A stretch of DNA of 64,000 nucleotides from Deltaproteobacteria bacterium (lineage in GTDB: Bacteria > Myxococcota > Myxococcia > Myxococcales > 40CM-4-68-19): the NCBI GenBank assembly GCA_005879535.1, contig VBKI01000052.1, positions 1-64,000 on the forward strand, in the 5' to 3' direction. The notes beneath the pieces are model-generated. The model saw only the letters and a program-made list of their open reading frames with translations. It searched no databases and was not told where the DNA came from. Position 1 is the first letter of the stretch; each line of letters begins with the position of its first letter. Positions 24,298 through 33,400 of this stretch are shown one piece after another. Position numbers and translations under genes: made by a program.

Positions 24298-26409
24298 TCA
24301 CGCAGCGCGATCCGTTGCAACCCGTTCACGGAGGGCGGTCCGCAGCCGCCTCAGCGCAGCTCGCGCAGTCGAGGCGGGCAGGGTCCCAACGCCCCAGCGC
24401 GCCTCCGCATGGATGACGGCCACCTCGCCTGCCACCGGCACGCGCCGCGCGAGCTCGCGCGGCGTCGTCGCCGGCGCCACCTCGATGCCCGCGCGCCGCA
24501 GCAGAACCCGCGCCGCGCGCCAGAGTCGCAGGGCGCGCTCCTGATCGGCCGTCAGCGCCAACTCCCCTCCCCGCTTGCGCAGCCTGGCCCGGCGCCGCAC
24601 CAAGACCGTGGCCAGAGCGCCGACCAGGACGACGGCGAGAGCCGTTGCCGCCAGTCGCGCTCGCCCGGCCGGAGCATTGTCCTTGCCCGCGAGGCGCCGT
24701 CCGGTCTCCTCGACGAGCTGTGCCAGACGCCGCATCGCGCGCGCCTGCGTGATCAAGTCGTAGTCGACGACGAACGCCCGCCAGCGCTGCTGCAGGCCGT
24801 CCCAGAACAGGATTGCCCGTGCCCGCAGCCCTTCCTGGGTGCTCCCCCGGGCGGACGCCGGCGTGGGATCGAGGCGGACGAATCCCGCCCCGGGAAAGTA
24901 CACCTCGACCCAGCTGTGGGCGTCGCCGGCGCGGACCGCGTAGTATCCGGCGTCGGTGCGGCGGCCTCCGAAGTAGCCGGTGACGTTGCGCGCCGGGATG
25001 CCGAGCGCGCGCAGCATCAGCACCATCGCGGTCGAGAACAGCTCGCAATGCCCCGCCCGCCGGACGAAGAGGAAGTCGGCGATGGGATCGGCCACCTCGC
25101 CGGGAAGGTCACGGGTGTACCGCAGCGCCGTCCCCAGCCAGCTCTCGATCGCTGCTGCGGCGTCCGCCGGATCCTTCCCGCCGCCGAGACGCTGGGCCAG
25201 CGCCCGCACCCGAGCGTCGAGCGTGGACGGCACCTCGAGGTCCGCGGCCAGCCATTGCGGGTACCTCGCGCCGCGGCCCCGCAGGGCGCGCAGCTCGGGC
25301 TCGTCGCGGTCGACGGCGACGAAGTAGCGAAGGTCGCTGCCGTCCACCGGCTGGTAGAACAAATCGCCCGGGAAATTCCGGTACAACCGTTGCGCGGGCG
25401 GCCGCGGCGATCCCGGGCGGCGGAAGTCGACGCTGAGCGGCCATCCCTCCGGCGTCAGTACCACCCCATCCGCGAACAGACCCACGACCTCGATGTCCGC
25501 GCCCAGCAGCACCGGCGGCCGTTCTCGCCCGCGCTGCGGCAGGCGCACCACCGGGAGAGCGCCGCCCGGCTGCGACTTCCAGCCCTGCCCCGTCCATTGC
25601 GAGAGCGCCCGCGCGCGCCAGTGCATCCCGAGATCGCGCCGTCCGCCTCTCGGCTCGGGATCGAGCCGGACCCGCAGCACCACCCGTGGATCATCGGCGA
25701 CGGTCCCGTGCCGCGAGAGGTCCACCCGGTCGCCCAGCCCCGCTACCGGCGCGTGGCGCGACGCTCGCCGCAGCCCGCCGATGCTGACGCGCGGAAAAGC
25801 GACGAACACCACCGCTGCTCCGGCGATCCCCGCCATCGAGAGCCCCGCGAGACCGCCGAGGAGCGCCGGCGTCGCGATGCGGCGTGAGCTGAGCAGCGCC
25901 GCCGATCCCGCGGGTCCCCGGCCCGCCTCGATGGCAGATCGCAGGTGTGTCAGCGCCAGCGCCCAGGTGCCGCTGATGGCGAACGCCAGAAAGGCGAAAC
26001 CGAATGCAAGCTCCGCAGCGAGCGCCGCTCCGGCGCAGAGCAAGAGCAGCGAGAGCAACAGCAAGAGGACCTCGTCGCGGCCGGTCCTGCGATGCCAGAG
26101 GCGATGGATGCAGAGCAGCTCGGCGAAGAGCGCGGCAGCGAGAACGACGTCGACCTGCCCCGCGAATACCTGGGCCGCAAACACCAGCAGCGCTCCGCCG
26201 AGCAGCAGCGTCCATGCCCATTGCACGCGACCATGGAATCCGGAGCCGGGGATCGACGCCCCGACGACGGCGACCGGGAAGAGCGCCACCATCACCGCGC
26301 CCATCTCGCCAGAGACGGCGCAAGCCGCGAACGCGGAGAACGCCGTCAGCGTTCCCGCCCAGCGCTGCGCCTGGACCAGCGTGGGACCGCGTGCTCCGGG
26401 AGACTTCAC
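24298..26409 (-). CDS. Membrane transglutaminase-like protein (DUF3488-transglutaminase)
   Basis: The 703-residue protein has about seven membrane helices in the first 230 residues, a periplasmic transglutaminase-like domain and a final helix (LAATALAVVLVGALATVLV) with a basic cytosolic tail. The thiol-protease-like triad is visible: Cys in RRAGHCELFSTAMVLMLRA, His in AGDAHSWVEVYFPG and Asp in RLDPTP. Such proteins sit beside MoxR and DUF58 genes in many bacteria and are thought to act on cell-envelope peptides; the substrate is unknown. The start is a GTG at 26409 inside a GTGA overlap with the DUF58 gene. Confidence 0.9.
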   Translation of the reverse strand: MKSPGARGPTLVQAQRWAGTLTAFSAFAACAVSGEMGAVMVALFPVAVVGASIPGSGFHGRVQWAWTLLLGGALLVFAAQVFAGQVDVVLAAALFAELLCIHRLWHRRTGRDEVLLLLLSLLLLCAGAALAAELAFGFAFLAFAISGTWALALTHLRSAIEAGRGPAGSAALLSSRRIATPALLGGLAGLSMAGIAGAAVVFVAFPRVSIGGLRRASRHAPVAGLGDRVDLSRHGTVADDPRVVLRVRLDPEPRGGRRDLGMHWRARALSQWTGQGWKSQPGGALPVVRLPQRGRERPPVLLGADIEVVGLFADGVVLTPEGWPLSVDFRRPGSPRPPAQRLYRNFPGDLFYQPVDGSDLRYFVAVDRDEPELRALRGRGARYPQWLAADLEVPSTLDARVRALAQRLGGGKDPADAAAAIESWLGTALRYTRDLPGEVADPIADFLFVRRAGHCELFSTAMVLMLRALGIPARNVTGYFGGRRTDAGYYAVRAGDAHSWVEVYFPGAGFVRLDPTPASARGSTQEGLRARAILFWDGLQQRWRAFVVDYDLITQARAMRRLAQLVEETGRRLAGKDNAPAGRARLAATALAVVLVGALATVLVRRRARLRKRGGELALTADQERALRLWRAARVLLRRAGIEVAPATTPRELARRVPVAGEVAVIHAEARWGVGTLPASTARAALRRLRTALRERVATDRAA

Positions 26410-27371
26410 CCGTGCACCTCGATCACCGCCGCCTCCGCTTCCGGCCGCGGTGACGCGGTGTCCGCGCCTTTCTCCTCCAGCAAGGCGAGTAGCCGCAGCG
26501 CGGCGCAGCGCTGCGCCTCGCCGCTGCCCGCCGCGAGAAATTGGCCGGCGACGGCGAGCGAGACCTCTGCGCCTCCGTCGAGCTCGCGGACGACGAACGC
26601 GGCCGCCAGCTCGACGGCCCGTTCCAAAGCGTCTCCACGGAGCGTGCGGTGGTCGAGAACCACGCAGATGCGCTTGCGGCGTTCCTGCTCGCGATCGACG
26701 GCAATCAGGCGGCCGGCGCGGGCGGTGGACTTCCAATGGATGCTCCGAGCGTCCTCCCCCGGCCGGTGGTCGCGGAGCGAATGCACCTCGAGCCCGAGGC
26801 CGATGCGGTCCTCGGGCTGTTCACCGGCCCGCGCCAGCGACTGTGCGGAAAGACGCGGCGCAAGCACGACGCGCGGGAACACGATGATCTCGCCCGGCAC
26901 ATCGAGCGGTCGCGACTTCTCGAACAGCCCGAAGGGAGCCCTCGTCGCGACTTCCAGTTGCCGGAAGCGGTGCAGGCCGCGCCGCTGCGGCACGAATCGA
27001 TAAGCGACCTCCCCGGACTCCCTGGCGGGGAGCAACACGAGAAAACCATGCCCGGCGACGTCGCCGCCGCGTTCGCGGATCTCCAGCGAGAACGACGGCG
27101 CGCGCTTCTTCCCGTTCCGCGCGCGCAGCCCGATCAGAGCCGGCTGCCCTGCCGTCGCCACAGCGGGAAGCCGCCGCTCGACATGGACTCCCCGCAGCGT
27201 CTGCTCGGACAGGATCCCGGAGACGATGATCGAGGCGAGCAGAAGACCGAGGACGAGGAACAGCAGGTTGTTTCCCGTATTCGTCGCCGCGAGGCCGATG
27301 CCGATGGTCAGGGCGGTATACCAGCGTCCCATCCGGGTGAACGCGAGCCTCCGCTTCCAGGCGGGCGTCAC
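26406..27371 (-). CDS. DUF58 protein (MoxR-associated)
   Basis: The 321-residue protein has two N-terminal membrane helices (LTIGIGLAATNTGNNLLFLV, LLLASIIVSGILS), then a soluble part holding the DUF58 signature HSLRDHRPGEDARSIHWKST near residue 200. DUF58 proteins resemble von Willebrand A domains and are usually encoded between a MoxR ATPase and a transglutaminase, as here. The MoxR partner is believed to act as a chaperone for them. The start overlaps the MoxR stop (ATGA) and the stop overlaps the transglutaminase GTG. Confidence 0.9.
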   Translation of the reverse strand: MTPAWKRRLAFTRMGRWYTALTIGIGLAATNTGNNLLFLVLGLLLASIIVSGILSEQTLRGVHVERRLPAVATAGQPALIGLRARNGKKRAPSFSLEIRERGGDVAGHGFLVLLPARESGEVAYRFVPQRRGLHRFRQLEVATRAPFGLFEKSRPLDVPGEIIVFPRVVLAPRLSAQSLARAGEQPEDRIGLGLEVHSLRDHRPGEDARSIHWKSTARAGRLIAVDREQERRKRICVVLDHRTLRGDALERAVELAAAFVVRELDGGAEVSLAVAGQFLAAGSGEAQRCAALRLLALLEEKGADTASPRPEAEAAVIEVHG

Positions 27372-28387
27372 TCGGGCACCGGCACCTGCTCGACGAGGTC
27401 GCGGACCACGCGCTCTACCGCGAGACGCTCCAGCTCGCCTCCACCGGGCCCGCGGCCGGCGAGCACGATCCGGTGCGCGAGGGCCGGAACGCAGAGCTCC
27501 TTGACGTCGTCGGGCTCGACGTACCCTCGCCCGCGCAGGAGCGCCCGCGCCCGCGCCACGCCGAGGAGCGCGATGGCACCGCGCGGCGATGCACCGAGCG
27601 AGATCAGCGGCGTGCTTCGAGTGGCGGCGACGATCGCCAGCACGTAGTCGGCGATCTCCGGCGCCACGACGACGACCGCGACGGCGGCCTGGAGCCGCCG
27701 GACGTCCTGCGCGGAAGCGACCGGGTGCAGATGCGTCAGCTCCTGCTGCGTCCCACCTCCGAGGAGCAGCTCCCGCTCCACCTCCGCCGGCGGATAGCCG
27801 ACGGAGAGGCGGAGCAGGAACCGGTCGAGCTGTGACTCCGGGAGAGGATAGGTCCCCGCGTGCTCGTGCGGGTTCTGGGTCGCGAGCACCATGAACGGCG
27901 CCGGGAGCGGGCGTCCCGCGCCGTCCACCGACACCTGGCCCTCGGCCATCGCCTCGAGCAGGCAGCTCTGCGTCCGCGGCGTGGTCCGGTTGATCTCGTC
28001 CGCCAGCACCAGGTTTGCGAAGAGCGGGCCGGGCTTGAACACGAAGCTGTTGCGGGCCTGGTCGTAGACGGAGACGCCGGTGATGTCGCCCGGGAGCAGG
28101 TCGCTCGTGAACTGGACGCGCGCGAACGCGAGATCGAGCGATCGCGCCAGCGCCTGCGCCAGCGTGGTCTTGCCGACGCCCGGGACGTCCTCGAGCAACA
28201 GGTGTCCTCCGGCGGCGAGGGCGGCGAGCGACAGCTCGACGATCTCCTGTTTTCCCTTCAGGGCGCGCGCGATGTTCGCTTCCAGCGCCGAGGCGACGCG
28301 ACGTGCCTCTGGTGGCGTGAGCGGCGATCCGGTCGTCAGATCGACAAGAGTGATCTTCGCGGACGCGGCGCCGTTGTCGGGCGTCAT
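27368..28387 (-). CDS. MoxR-family AAA+ ATPase
   Basis: This 339-residue ATPase has Walker A LLLEDVPGVGKTTLAQAL, Walker B NLVLADEINRTTPRTQS and the sensor region VLATQNPHEHAGTYPLPESQ. MoxR proteins act as chaperones for the assembly or metal loading of partner proteins with DUF58/VWA domains, and the DUF58 gene follows with a four-base overlap. I use the ATG at 28387; an in-frame TTG three bases earlier is also listed by pure ORF rules. A possible -10 (TAATCT) ends seven bases before the ATG, so the leader would be very short. Confidence 0.92.
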   Translation of the reverse strand: MTPDNGAASAKITLVDLTTGSPLTPPEARRVASALEANIARALKGKQEIVELSLAALAAGGHLLLEDVPGVGKTTLAQALARSLDLAFARVQFTSDLLPGDITGVSVYDQARNSFVFKPGPLFANLVLADEINRTTPRTQSCLLEAMAEGQVSVDGAGRPLPAPFMVLATQNPHEHAGTYPLPESQLDRFLLRLSVGYPPAEVERELLLGGGTQQELTHLHPVASAQDVRRLQAAVAVVVVAPEIADYVLAIVAATRSTPLISLGASPRGAIALLGVARARALLRGRGYVEPDDVKELCVPALAHRIVLAGRGPGGGELERLAVERVVRDLVEQVPVPE

Positions 28388-28446
28388 CAACAGCAGATTA
28401 ACCGATGCTCGGGCAGGGCCGCTTGTGCCAGACTGCGCACCCTTCC

Positions 28447-29613
28447 ATGCTTCCGCCCACAGTCACGGTGACGCAGAAGGGAGCGGCGCGCGCCCGCGCC
28501 GGTCACCCGTGGATCTTCCGCGCCGACGTGGCGGACGCGCCGGACGGCCTCATCTCCGGCGCGGAAGTGCGGCTCGCGGACGCGCGCGGCAACTTCATCG
28601 CCAGGGGATTCTGGGCGTTGAAGAGCCCCATCGCGCTGCGGGTGCTGTCGCGGCAGGACTCCGCGCTCGACGAGGAGCTGCTCGCCTCGCGCCTGCGCCG
28701 CGCGTACGAACGGCGCCGGGCCCTGTTCCCCGGCGCCGACGCGTTCCGCCTGGCGCATGGAGAAGCGGACCTGCTGCCGGGCTATTTCGTCGACCTCTAC
28801 GGCGACGTCGCGGCCGTGCAGCATCTCTCCGAGTGGGCGGAGGCCCGCCGCGAGCAGCTTGCGCGCATGGTCGTCGAGCTCACCGGAGCGCGCGCCGTGG
28901 TGGCCCGCGACGACGGGTCCGCCCGCGAATTCGAGCACCTCCCCCGCCGGGCGGAACCGCTCTTCGGGAACGGGTTCCGGGTCCGCTATCGCGAAGGCGA
29001 GATCGCGCTCGAGGCGGATCTGCTCGCCGACCACAAGACCGGCGGTTATCTGGACCAGGTGGAGAACCACCTCCGCGCCGGCGAGCTGGCACGGGGCGAA
29101 GCGCTGGACGCCTTCTGCTACCACGGCGGCTTCTCGCTACAGCTTGCGCGAAAGGCGAGGCATGTTCTCGCCATCGACCAGGATGCAGCTGCTGTGCAAC
29201 GCACCCGCGAGAACGCGGGCCGCAACGACCTGCACAATGTGGAAGCCCGCGCGCAGAACGCGGTCGAGGCGCTGCGCTCCCTCGAGAAGGAGGGCCGCAA
29301 GTTCGACACGATCGTGCTCGATCCGCCGGCCTTCGCCAAACGAAGAGAGGGACTGGAGGGCGCATTGCGCGCCTATCGCGAGATCAACTACCGCGCCGTC
29401 CGCCTCCTGGCGCCAGGCGGTCTGCTCGTCACCTGCTCCTGCTCGGGCCGGGTGACGAGCGAGTTGTTCGGCGAGGTGGTCGCGTGGGCTTCGCAGGAGG
29501 CGAAGCGGCCGCTGCAGCTGCTGGAGCGGCGGGGCGCGTCGCGGGATCATCCGCCTCTGGTCGGCGTTCCCGAGACCGAATACCTGAAGGCCTGGTTTCT
29601 GGTCGCGCCTTAG
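28447..29613 (+). CDS. rlmI: 23S rRNA cytosine methyltransferase RlmI-like
   Basis: The 388-residue enzyme has an N-terminal PUA domain (VTQKGAARARAGHPWIFRAD) and a C-terminal class I methyltransferase: motif I EALDAFCYHGGFSLQLARK, acidic block HVLAIDQDAAAVQRTREN and catalytic motif IVLDPPAFAKRREG, with Cys in VTCSCSGRVTSE. RlmI methylates C1962 of 23S rRNA in E. coli; the exact target here is inferred. I chose ATG 28447, which follows a CAGACT -10-like hexamer by ten bases. A strong stem-loop begins at its stop codon. Confidence 0.88.
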   Translation: MLPPTVTVTQKGAARARAGHPWIFRADVADAPDGLISGAEVRLADARGNFIARGFWALKSPIALRVLSRQDSALDEELLASRLRRAYERRRALFPGADAFRLAHGEADLLPGYFVDLYGDVAAVQHLSEWAEARREQLARMVVELTGARAVVARDDGSAREFEHLPRRAEPLFGNGFRVRYREGEIALEADLLADHKTGGYLDQVENHLRAGELARGEALDAFCYHGGFSLQLARKARHVLAIDQDAAAVQRTRENAGRNDLHNVEARAQNAVEALRSLEKEGRKFDTIVLDPPAFAKRREGLEGALRAYREINYRAVRLLAPGGLLVTCSCSGRVTSELFGEVVAWASQEAKRPLQLLERRGASRDHPPLVGVPETEYLKAWFLVAP

Positions 29614-29643
29614 CCCCGGCCGCCGACGGCGGCTCGGGGGCTA
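29611..29643. terminator. Strong stem-loop between rlmI and the HD-GYP gene
   Basis: TAGCCCC and GGGGCTA (29611-29617 and 29637-29643) pair around an inner GCCGCCG/CGGCGGC stem, giving a long GC-rich hairpin that includes the rlmI stop codon. The converging HD-GYP gene ends at 29683, so it could stop both transcripts. There is no T run, so rho-independent termination is uncertain. Confidence 0.5.
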
Positions 29644-29682
29644 CGCACTTTCTGGCTGTTTCCGCGGAGGCGGAGACGCCCT

Positions 29683-30861
29683 TTATCCCGTTTTCGAATC
29701 TGGCGGCTGCGAGATCGGCTGCCGCTGTTTCGACGCCGCCTCGCGGATCTGCTCGAAGATGCGCTTGGGGGGAGTCCATCCCCACTCCTGCTCGACGAGC
29801 GAGATCTTCTCCACTTCTGAGCGGATGCGCTGCCACTCCGCTTCCCCGATGTCGCAGAACGCTTCGACGCCGTGCGGATCGAGCTGCGTGCCCGCCACGC
29901 GCTGCATCTCCTCGATGGCTGCCGCGTGCGGTTGCGCCTTGCGGTAGGGGCGATCGCTGGTGATCGCGTCGTAGGTATCCGCCACGGCGAACAGCCGGGC
30001 GCCGAGGACGATCTGCTCTCCCTTCAGCCCGGCGGGATAGCCGCGCCCGTCGTACCGCTCCTGGTGCTGGAGCACGATCACGCTGGCATCGCGGAGGAAC
30101 TCGATGCGCTGGAGCAGCGCCCACCCGAGCCGCGGGTGCTCCCGCATCTCGTGCCACTCCTCCTGGTCCAGCGGCCCGGGCTTGAGCAGCACGGCATCGC
30201 GCACGCCGATCTTCCCGATGTCGTGCAGCAGCGCGCCCATCTCGATGGTCCGCAGCTCGAGGGCGTCGCGAACGCCCATGTGCTCGGCGATCCGACGGGT
30301 GAATCGCGAGACGCGCCGCGAATGCCATTGCGTTTCGGTATCGCGATAGTCGAGCACGGCCACCATGCCGTCGAGCAGGTTGGTGGTGCGTTCCTCGACC
30401 AGCCGCTCGAGGCCCTTGTTCAGCGCGGCCAGCTCGGCGTTCTGCGACTGGACGATGGCGGTCAGCTGCCGGTTCTTCTCCCGCAACGCGTACGTGTCGA
30501 ACGCCTGCCGCACCGTCCCGAGGAGCTCGACGCGGTTCCACGGCTTGGCGAGGATGCGGAAGATCTCGCCGTTGTTCACGGCGTCCACGGCGGCGCTGAA
30601 GTCGTGGGCGGCGGTAAGGAGGATGCGGATGGTCTCCGGCTGCAGCGACTTCGCCTGGGCGAGGAACTCCGCACCCGTCATTCCCGGCATCATGTAGTCG
30701 GCCGAGAGCACCTGGAACGGCTTCTCCCGCAGTCGCTCCAGCGCCTGGGCCGGATCCGCGCAGGCGATCACCTCATAACCCGCAGCCTCGAAGGTGCGCT
30801 GCAAGGCATGCAGGATGGGCGCCTCGTCGTCGACGACGAGGAGACGTTCAATCTCTGGCAT
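29683..30861 (-). CDS. Response regulator with HD-GYP domain
   Basis: The 392-residue protein has an N-terminal receiver domain (LLVVDDEAPILHALQRTFEA, phospho-acceptor Asp in LSADYMMPGMTG, Lys in ILAKPWNR) and an HD-GYP output domain. The HD-GYP motifs are complete: HSRRVSRFTRRIAEHMG, HDIGKIGVRDAVLL, HQERYDGRGYPAGLKG and TSDRPYRKAQ. Such proteins break down cyclic-di-GMP to pGpG or GMP. A coiled coil joins the two domains (residues about 125-165). No histidine kinase gene is adjacent, so its partner is encoded elsewhere. It is divergent from the sulfurtransferase gene. Confidence 0.93.
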   Translation of the reverse strand: MPEIERLLVVDDEAPILHALQRTFEAAGYEVIACADPAQALERLREKPFQVLSADYMMPGMTGAEFLAQAKSLQPETIRILLTAAHDFSAAVDAVNNGEIFRILAKPWNRVELLGTVRQAFDTYALREKNRQLTAIVQSQNAELAALNKGLERLVEERTTNLLDGMVAVLDYRDTETQWHSRRVSRFTRRIAEHMGVRDALELRTIEMGALLHDIGKIGVRDAVLLKPGPLDQEEWHEMREHPRLGWALLQRIEFLRDASVIVLQHQERYDGRGYPAGLKGEQIVLGARLFAVADTYDAITSDRPYRKAQPHAAAIEEMQRVAGTQLDPHGVEAFCDIGEAEWQRIRSEVEKISLVEQEWGWTPPKRIFEQIREAASKQRQPISQPPDSKTG

Positions 30862-30953
30862 CTGGCTCCCGCTCTGTCGCGCTGCAGCTTACCAGCACCC
30901 GGCCGAGTCGCGCTCCTATCGCTCCCGGACGTCCGGCGGTGCAAGATGCGCGC

Positions 30954-31772
30954 ATGTCGCACATCCCCCTCCTCGTGGATCCTGATTGGATACAGTCGCA
31001 CCCCGACGCCCGTCTCATCGACCTGCGATGGGCGGTGAAAGGACCTCCGGCGCGCCAGAAGTATGAAGACGGCCACCTTCCCGGCGCGGTGTTCGCCGAC
31101 CTCGATCGCGACCTCTCGCGTCCGGGTGGTCCCGGACGACATCCGTTCCCTGCGGAGGAACGGTTCGCCCAGGTGCTCTCGCGCTGGGGCATCGGTCCCG
31201 ATACCCACGTCGTGGTCTACGACGATGCGAACTCGTCCGTGGCGGCGCGGCTCTGGTTCATGCTCCGCGCCTTCGGCCACGAGAAGGTCTCCGTGCTCGA
31301 CGGCGGGTTCCGGGCCTGGACCGAGGCGGGGCTTCCGCTCTCGCGCGACGAGCCGCGGATCGCCCCCGCGCCGCTCCGGAAGCTGAACCTCGATCGGTCG
31401 CGCCTCGCCGAAGTGGAGGAGGTGCAGGCGCGCAAGAGCGTGGTGCTCGATGCCCGCGCTCCGGAGCGCTATCGCGGCGAGGTCGAACCCCTGGACCGCA
31501 AGGCGGGGCACATCCCGGGGGCGGTCAATGCCCCGCTGCAGGCGAACCTGACGGCTGCGCAGCGGTTCCGTCCCCCGGCCGAGCTCCGCGAGCTGTACGC
31601 GCGCTACGGGAACGACGTGATCGTCTCCTGCGGGAGCGGCGTCACCGCCTGCCACGACGCGCTGGCGATGGAGATCGCCGGGCTGCCGCCCCCCCGCCTG
31701 TACGTGGGATCGTTCAGCGGCTGGATCGAGGACCCTGCACGTCCCATTGCCACCGGGCCCGCGCCGGGGTAG
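30954..31772 (+). CDS. sseA: 3-mercaptopyruvate/thiosulfate sulfurtransferase
   Basis: The 272-residue enzyme has two rhodanese domains. The second holds the active-site loop CGSGVTACHDA, whose CGSGVTA form is usual for 3-mercaptopyruvate sulfurtransferases rather than thiosulfate-specific ones. Other family blocks are YEDGHLPGAVFADLDRDLSR, VSVLDGGFRAWTEAGLPLSR and AGHIPGAVNAPLQ. It has no signal peptide. I used ATG 30954 (MSHIPLLVDPDW); a -10-like hexamer (CAAGAT) ends seven bases upstream. Its stop overlaps or abuts the M28 peptidase start. Confidence 0.9.
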   Translation: MSHIPLLVDPDWIQSHPDARLIDLRWAVKGPPARQKYEDGHLPGAVFADLDRDLSRPGGPGRHPFPAEERFAQVLSRWGIGPDTHVVVYDDANSSVAARLWFMLRAFGHEKVSVLDGGFRAWTEAGLPLSRDEPRIAPAPLRKLNLDRSRLAEVEEVQARKSVVLDARAPERYRGEVEPLDRKAGHIPGAVNAPLQANLTAAQRFRPPAELRELYARYGNDVIVSCGSGVTACHDALAMEIAGLPPPRLYVGSFSGWIEDPARPIATGPAPG

Positions 31773-31783
31773 TGCGACCGCCC

Positions 31784-33400
31784 ATGACCCTCGCCGTCCT
31801 GTCTCTCCTGCTCGCTTTGTCTCCCGCGGAACGGGCTGCCTCGAGCCGGATCACCGCCAACGAGATCTCCGCTCACCTTCGTTTCCTCTCCGACGATCAA
31901 CTCGAAGGACGCAAGCCGGGAAGCGCCGGCGACGAGCTGGCCATCAAGTATCTCGCCTCGCAGCTCGAGGCGATGGGCTATCAGCCGGCGGGCGACAAGG
32001 GCAGCTTCCTCCAGGCGGTACCGCTGGTCGAGCTCGCCGCCGACGTTCCCCGCGACGTCGCCTTCAAGTCCGGCGGCAAGGACCTGGTGCTGCACGCCGG
32101 CAACGGGCTGCAGGCGGATCTGGTGCTCGGGCCATCGGCGCACAAGGAGCGCGGCACCGTGAAAGATGCAGGGCTCGTGTTCGTCGGTTACGGGATCACC
32201 GCGCCCGAGTACGGCTGGGACGACTACAAGGACGTGGACGTCCGCGGAAAGGTCGTGGTGGTGATGAACTTCAATCCACCCTTCCAGGGACCGGGCGTGC
32301 GCCTCTGGTACGGACGCTGGGATTACAAGTACGTCAACGCGGCGAAGCACGGAGCGGCGGGCGCGCTGGTGATCCACACCACCCCCAGCGCCGGCTATCC
32401 CTGGCAGGTGGTGGTCACGTCGTGGAGCACCCCTCGACAGGATCTTCCTCCCGCGCCGGACGAGAAATTCATGGAGTTCCGTGGCTGGATCGTGGAGCCC
32501 GCAGCGATCCGGCTGGCGCAGCTCGGCGGAAACGACCTCGACACGCTTCGCAAGTCGGCCGAGAGCAGGGACTTCCGTCCCGTCCCGTTGGCCTCGACGA
32601 TGTCGCTCGATCTGCCCGTATCGCTGAAGATGATCCGCAGCGACAACGTGGTCGGCATGCTGCCGGGGACGGATCCGGCGCTCCGGGGCGAGGCGGTGCT
32701 CTACACCGCGCACCACGACCATCTCGGGCGGGTCCAGCCCATTCCGCCGGCGACCGACGGCATCTACAACGGTGCGCTCGACAATGCATCGGGATGCGCG
32801 ACGGTGCTTGCCATCGCGCGCGCGATGACGTTCGCGCCGCCGAAGCGGTCCGTGATCGTCGCCTTCGTCACCGCGGAGGAACAGAACCTGCTCGGGTCGA
32901 GGTGGCTCGCGCAGCATCCGCCCGTCCCTGCCAACCGCATCGCCGCCGACATCAATCTCGACAGCGTCAACCGCTGGGGACGCACCACCGATCTGGGCGT
33001 GATGGGGCTCGGCAAGTCGACCGCCGACGACGTCGTCCGCAAGGTCGCTGCGGATCAGGGCCGGACGGTGCACGGCGACCCGCACCCCGACCGGGGTGCG
33101 TTCTACCGATCGGACATGTTCTCGATGGCGCACGCAGGCGTGCCGCCGGTGGCAGTCAAAGGCGGGCCCGATTACGTCGGGCGGGCGAAAGGCTGGGGCG
33201 ACGAACAGGCGCTGGACTACGAGCGCCACCACTACCATCAGCCCTCCGACGAGTACCACGGCGACTGGGACCTCTCCGGCGCGGTCCAGGACGCGCAGTT
33301 GCAGCTGATCGTCGGGCTCCGGATCGCCAACGCCGCGAGAATGCCCACCTGGACACCGGGCGACGAGTTCGAGGCGGCGCGCAAGTCCGCCTCCCGGTGA
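31784..33400 (+). CDS. Secreted M28 family metallopeptidase
   Basis: The 538-residue protein has a signal peptide (MTLAVLSLLLALSPAERAAS), a protease-associated (PA) insert at about 140-260 and an M28 catalytic core. Zinc ligands are all visible: His and Asp in LYTAHHDHLG, Asp in NGALDNASGC, Glu pair in VTAEEQNLLGS, Asp in DINLDSVNRW and His in HYHQPSDEY. Members are aminopeptidases or glutaminyl cyclases; the PA insert favours an aminopeptidase. A GTG at 31772 (overlapping the sulfurtransferase stop) could add four residues. The stop overlaps the VKOR gene. Confidence 0.9.
   Translation: MTLAVLSLLLALSPAERAASSRITANEISAHLRFLSDDQLEGRKPGSAGDELAIKYLASQLEAMGYQPAGDKGSFLQAVPLVELAADVPRDVAFKSGGKDLVLHAGNGLQADLVLGPSAHKERGTVKDAGLVFVGYGITAPEYGWDDYKDVDVRGKVVVVMNFNPPFQGPGVRLWYGRWDYKYVNAAKHGAAGALVIHTTPSAGYPWQVVVTSWSTPRQDLPPAPDEKFMEFRGWIVEPAAIRLAQLGGNDLDTLRKSAESRDFRPVPLASTMSLDLPVSLKMIRSDNVVGMLPGTDPALRGEAVLYTAHHDHLGRVQPIPPATDGIYNGALDNASGCATVLAIARAMTFAPPKRSVIVAFVTAEEQNLLGSRWLAQHPPVPANRIAADINLDSVNRWGRTTDLGVMGLGKSTADDVVRKVAADQGRTVHGDPHPDRGAFYRSDMFSMAHAGVPPVAVKGGPDYVGRAKGWGDEQALDYERHHYHQPSDEYHGDWDLSGAVQDAQLQLIVGLRIANAARMPTWTPGDEFEAARKSASR

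Noticed and set aside
29611-29643. Hairpin as a CRISPR or attachment site
   Set aside because: It is single-copy, includes a stop codon and lies between convergent genes, which fits a terminator better.
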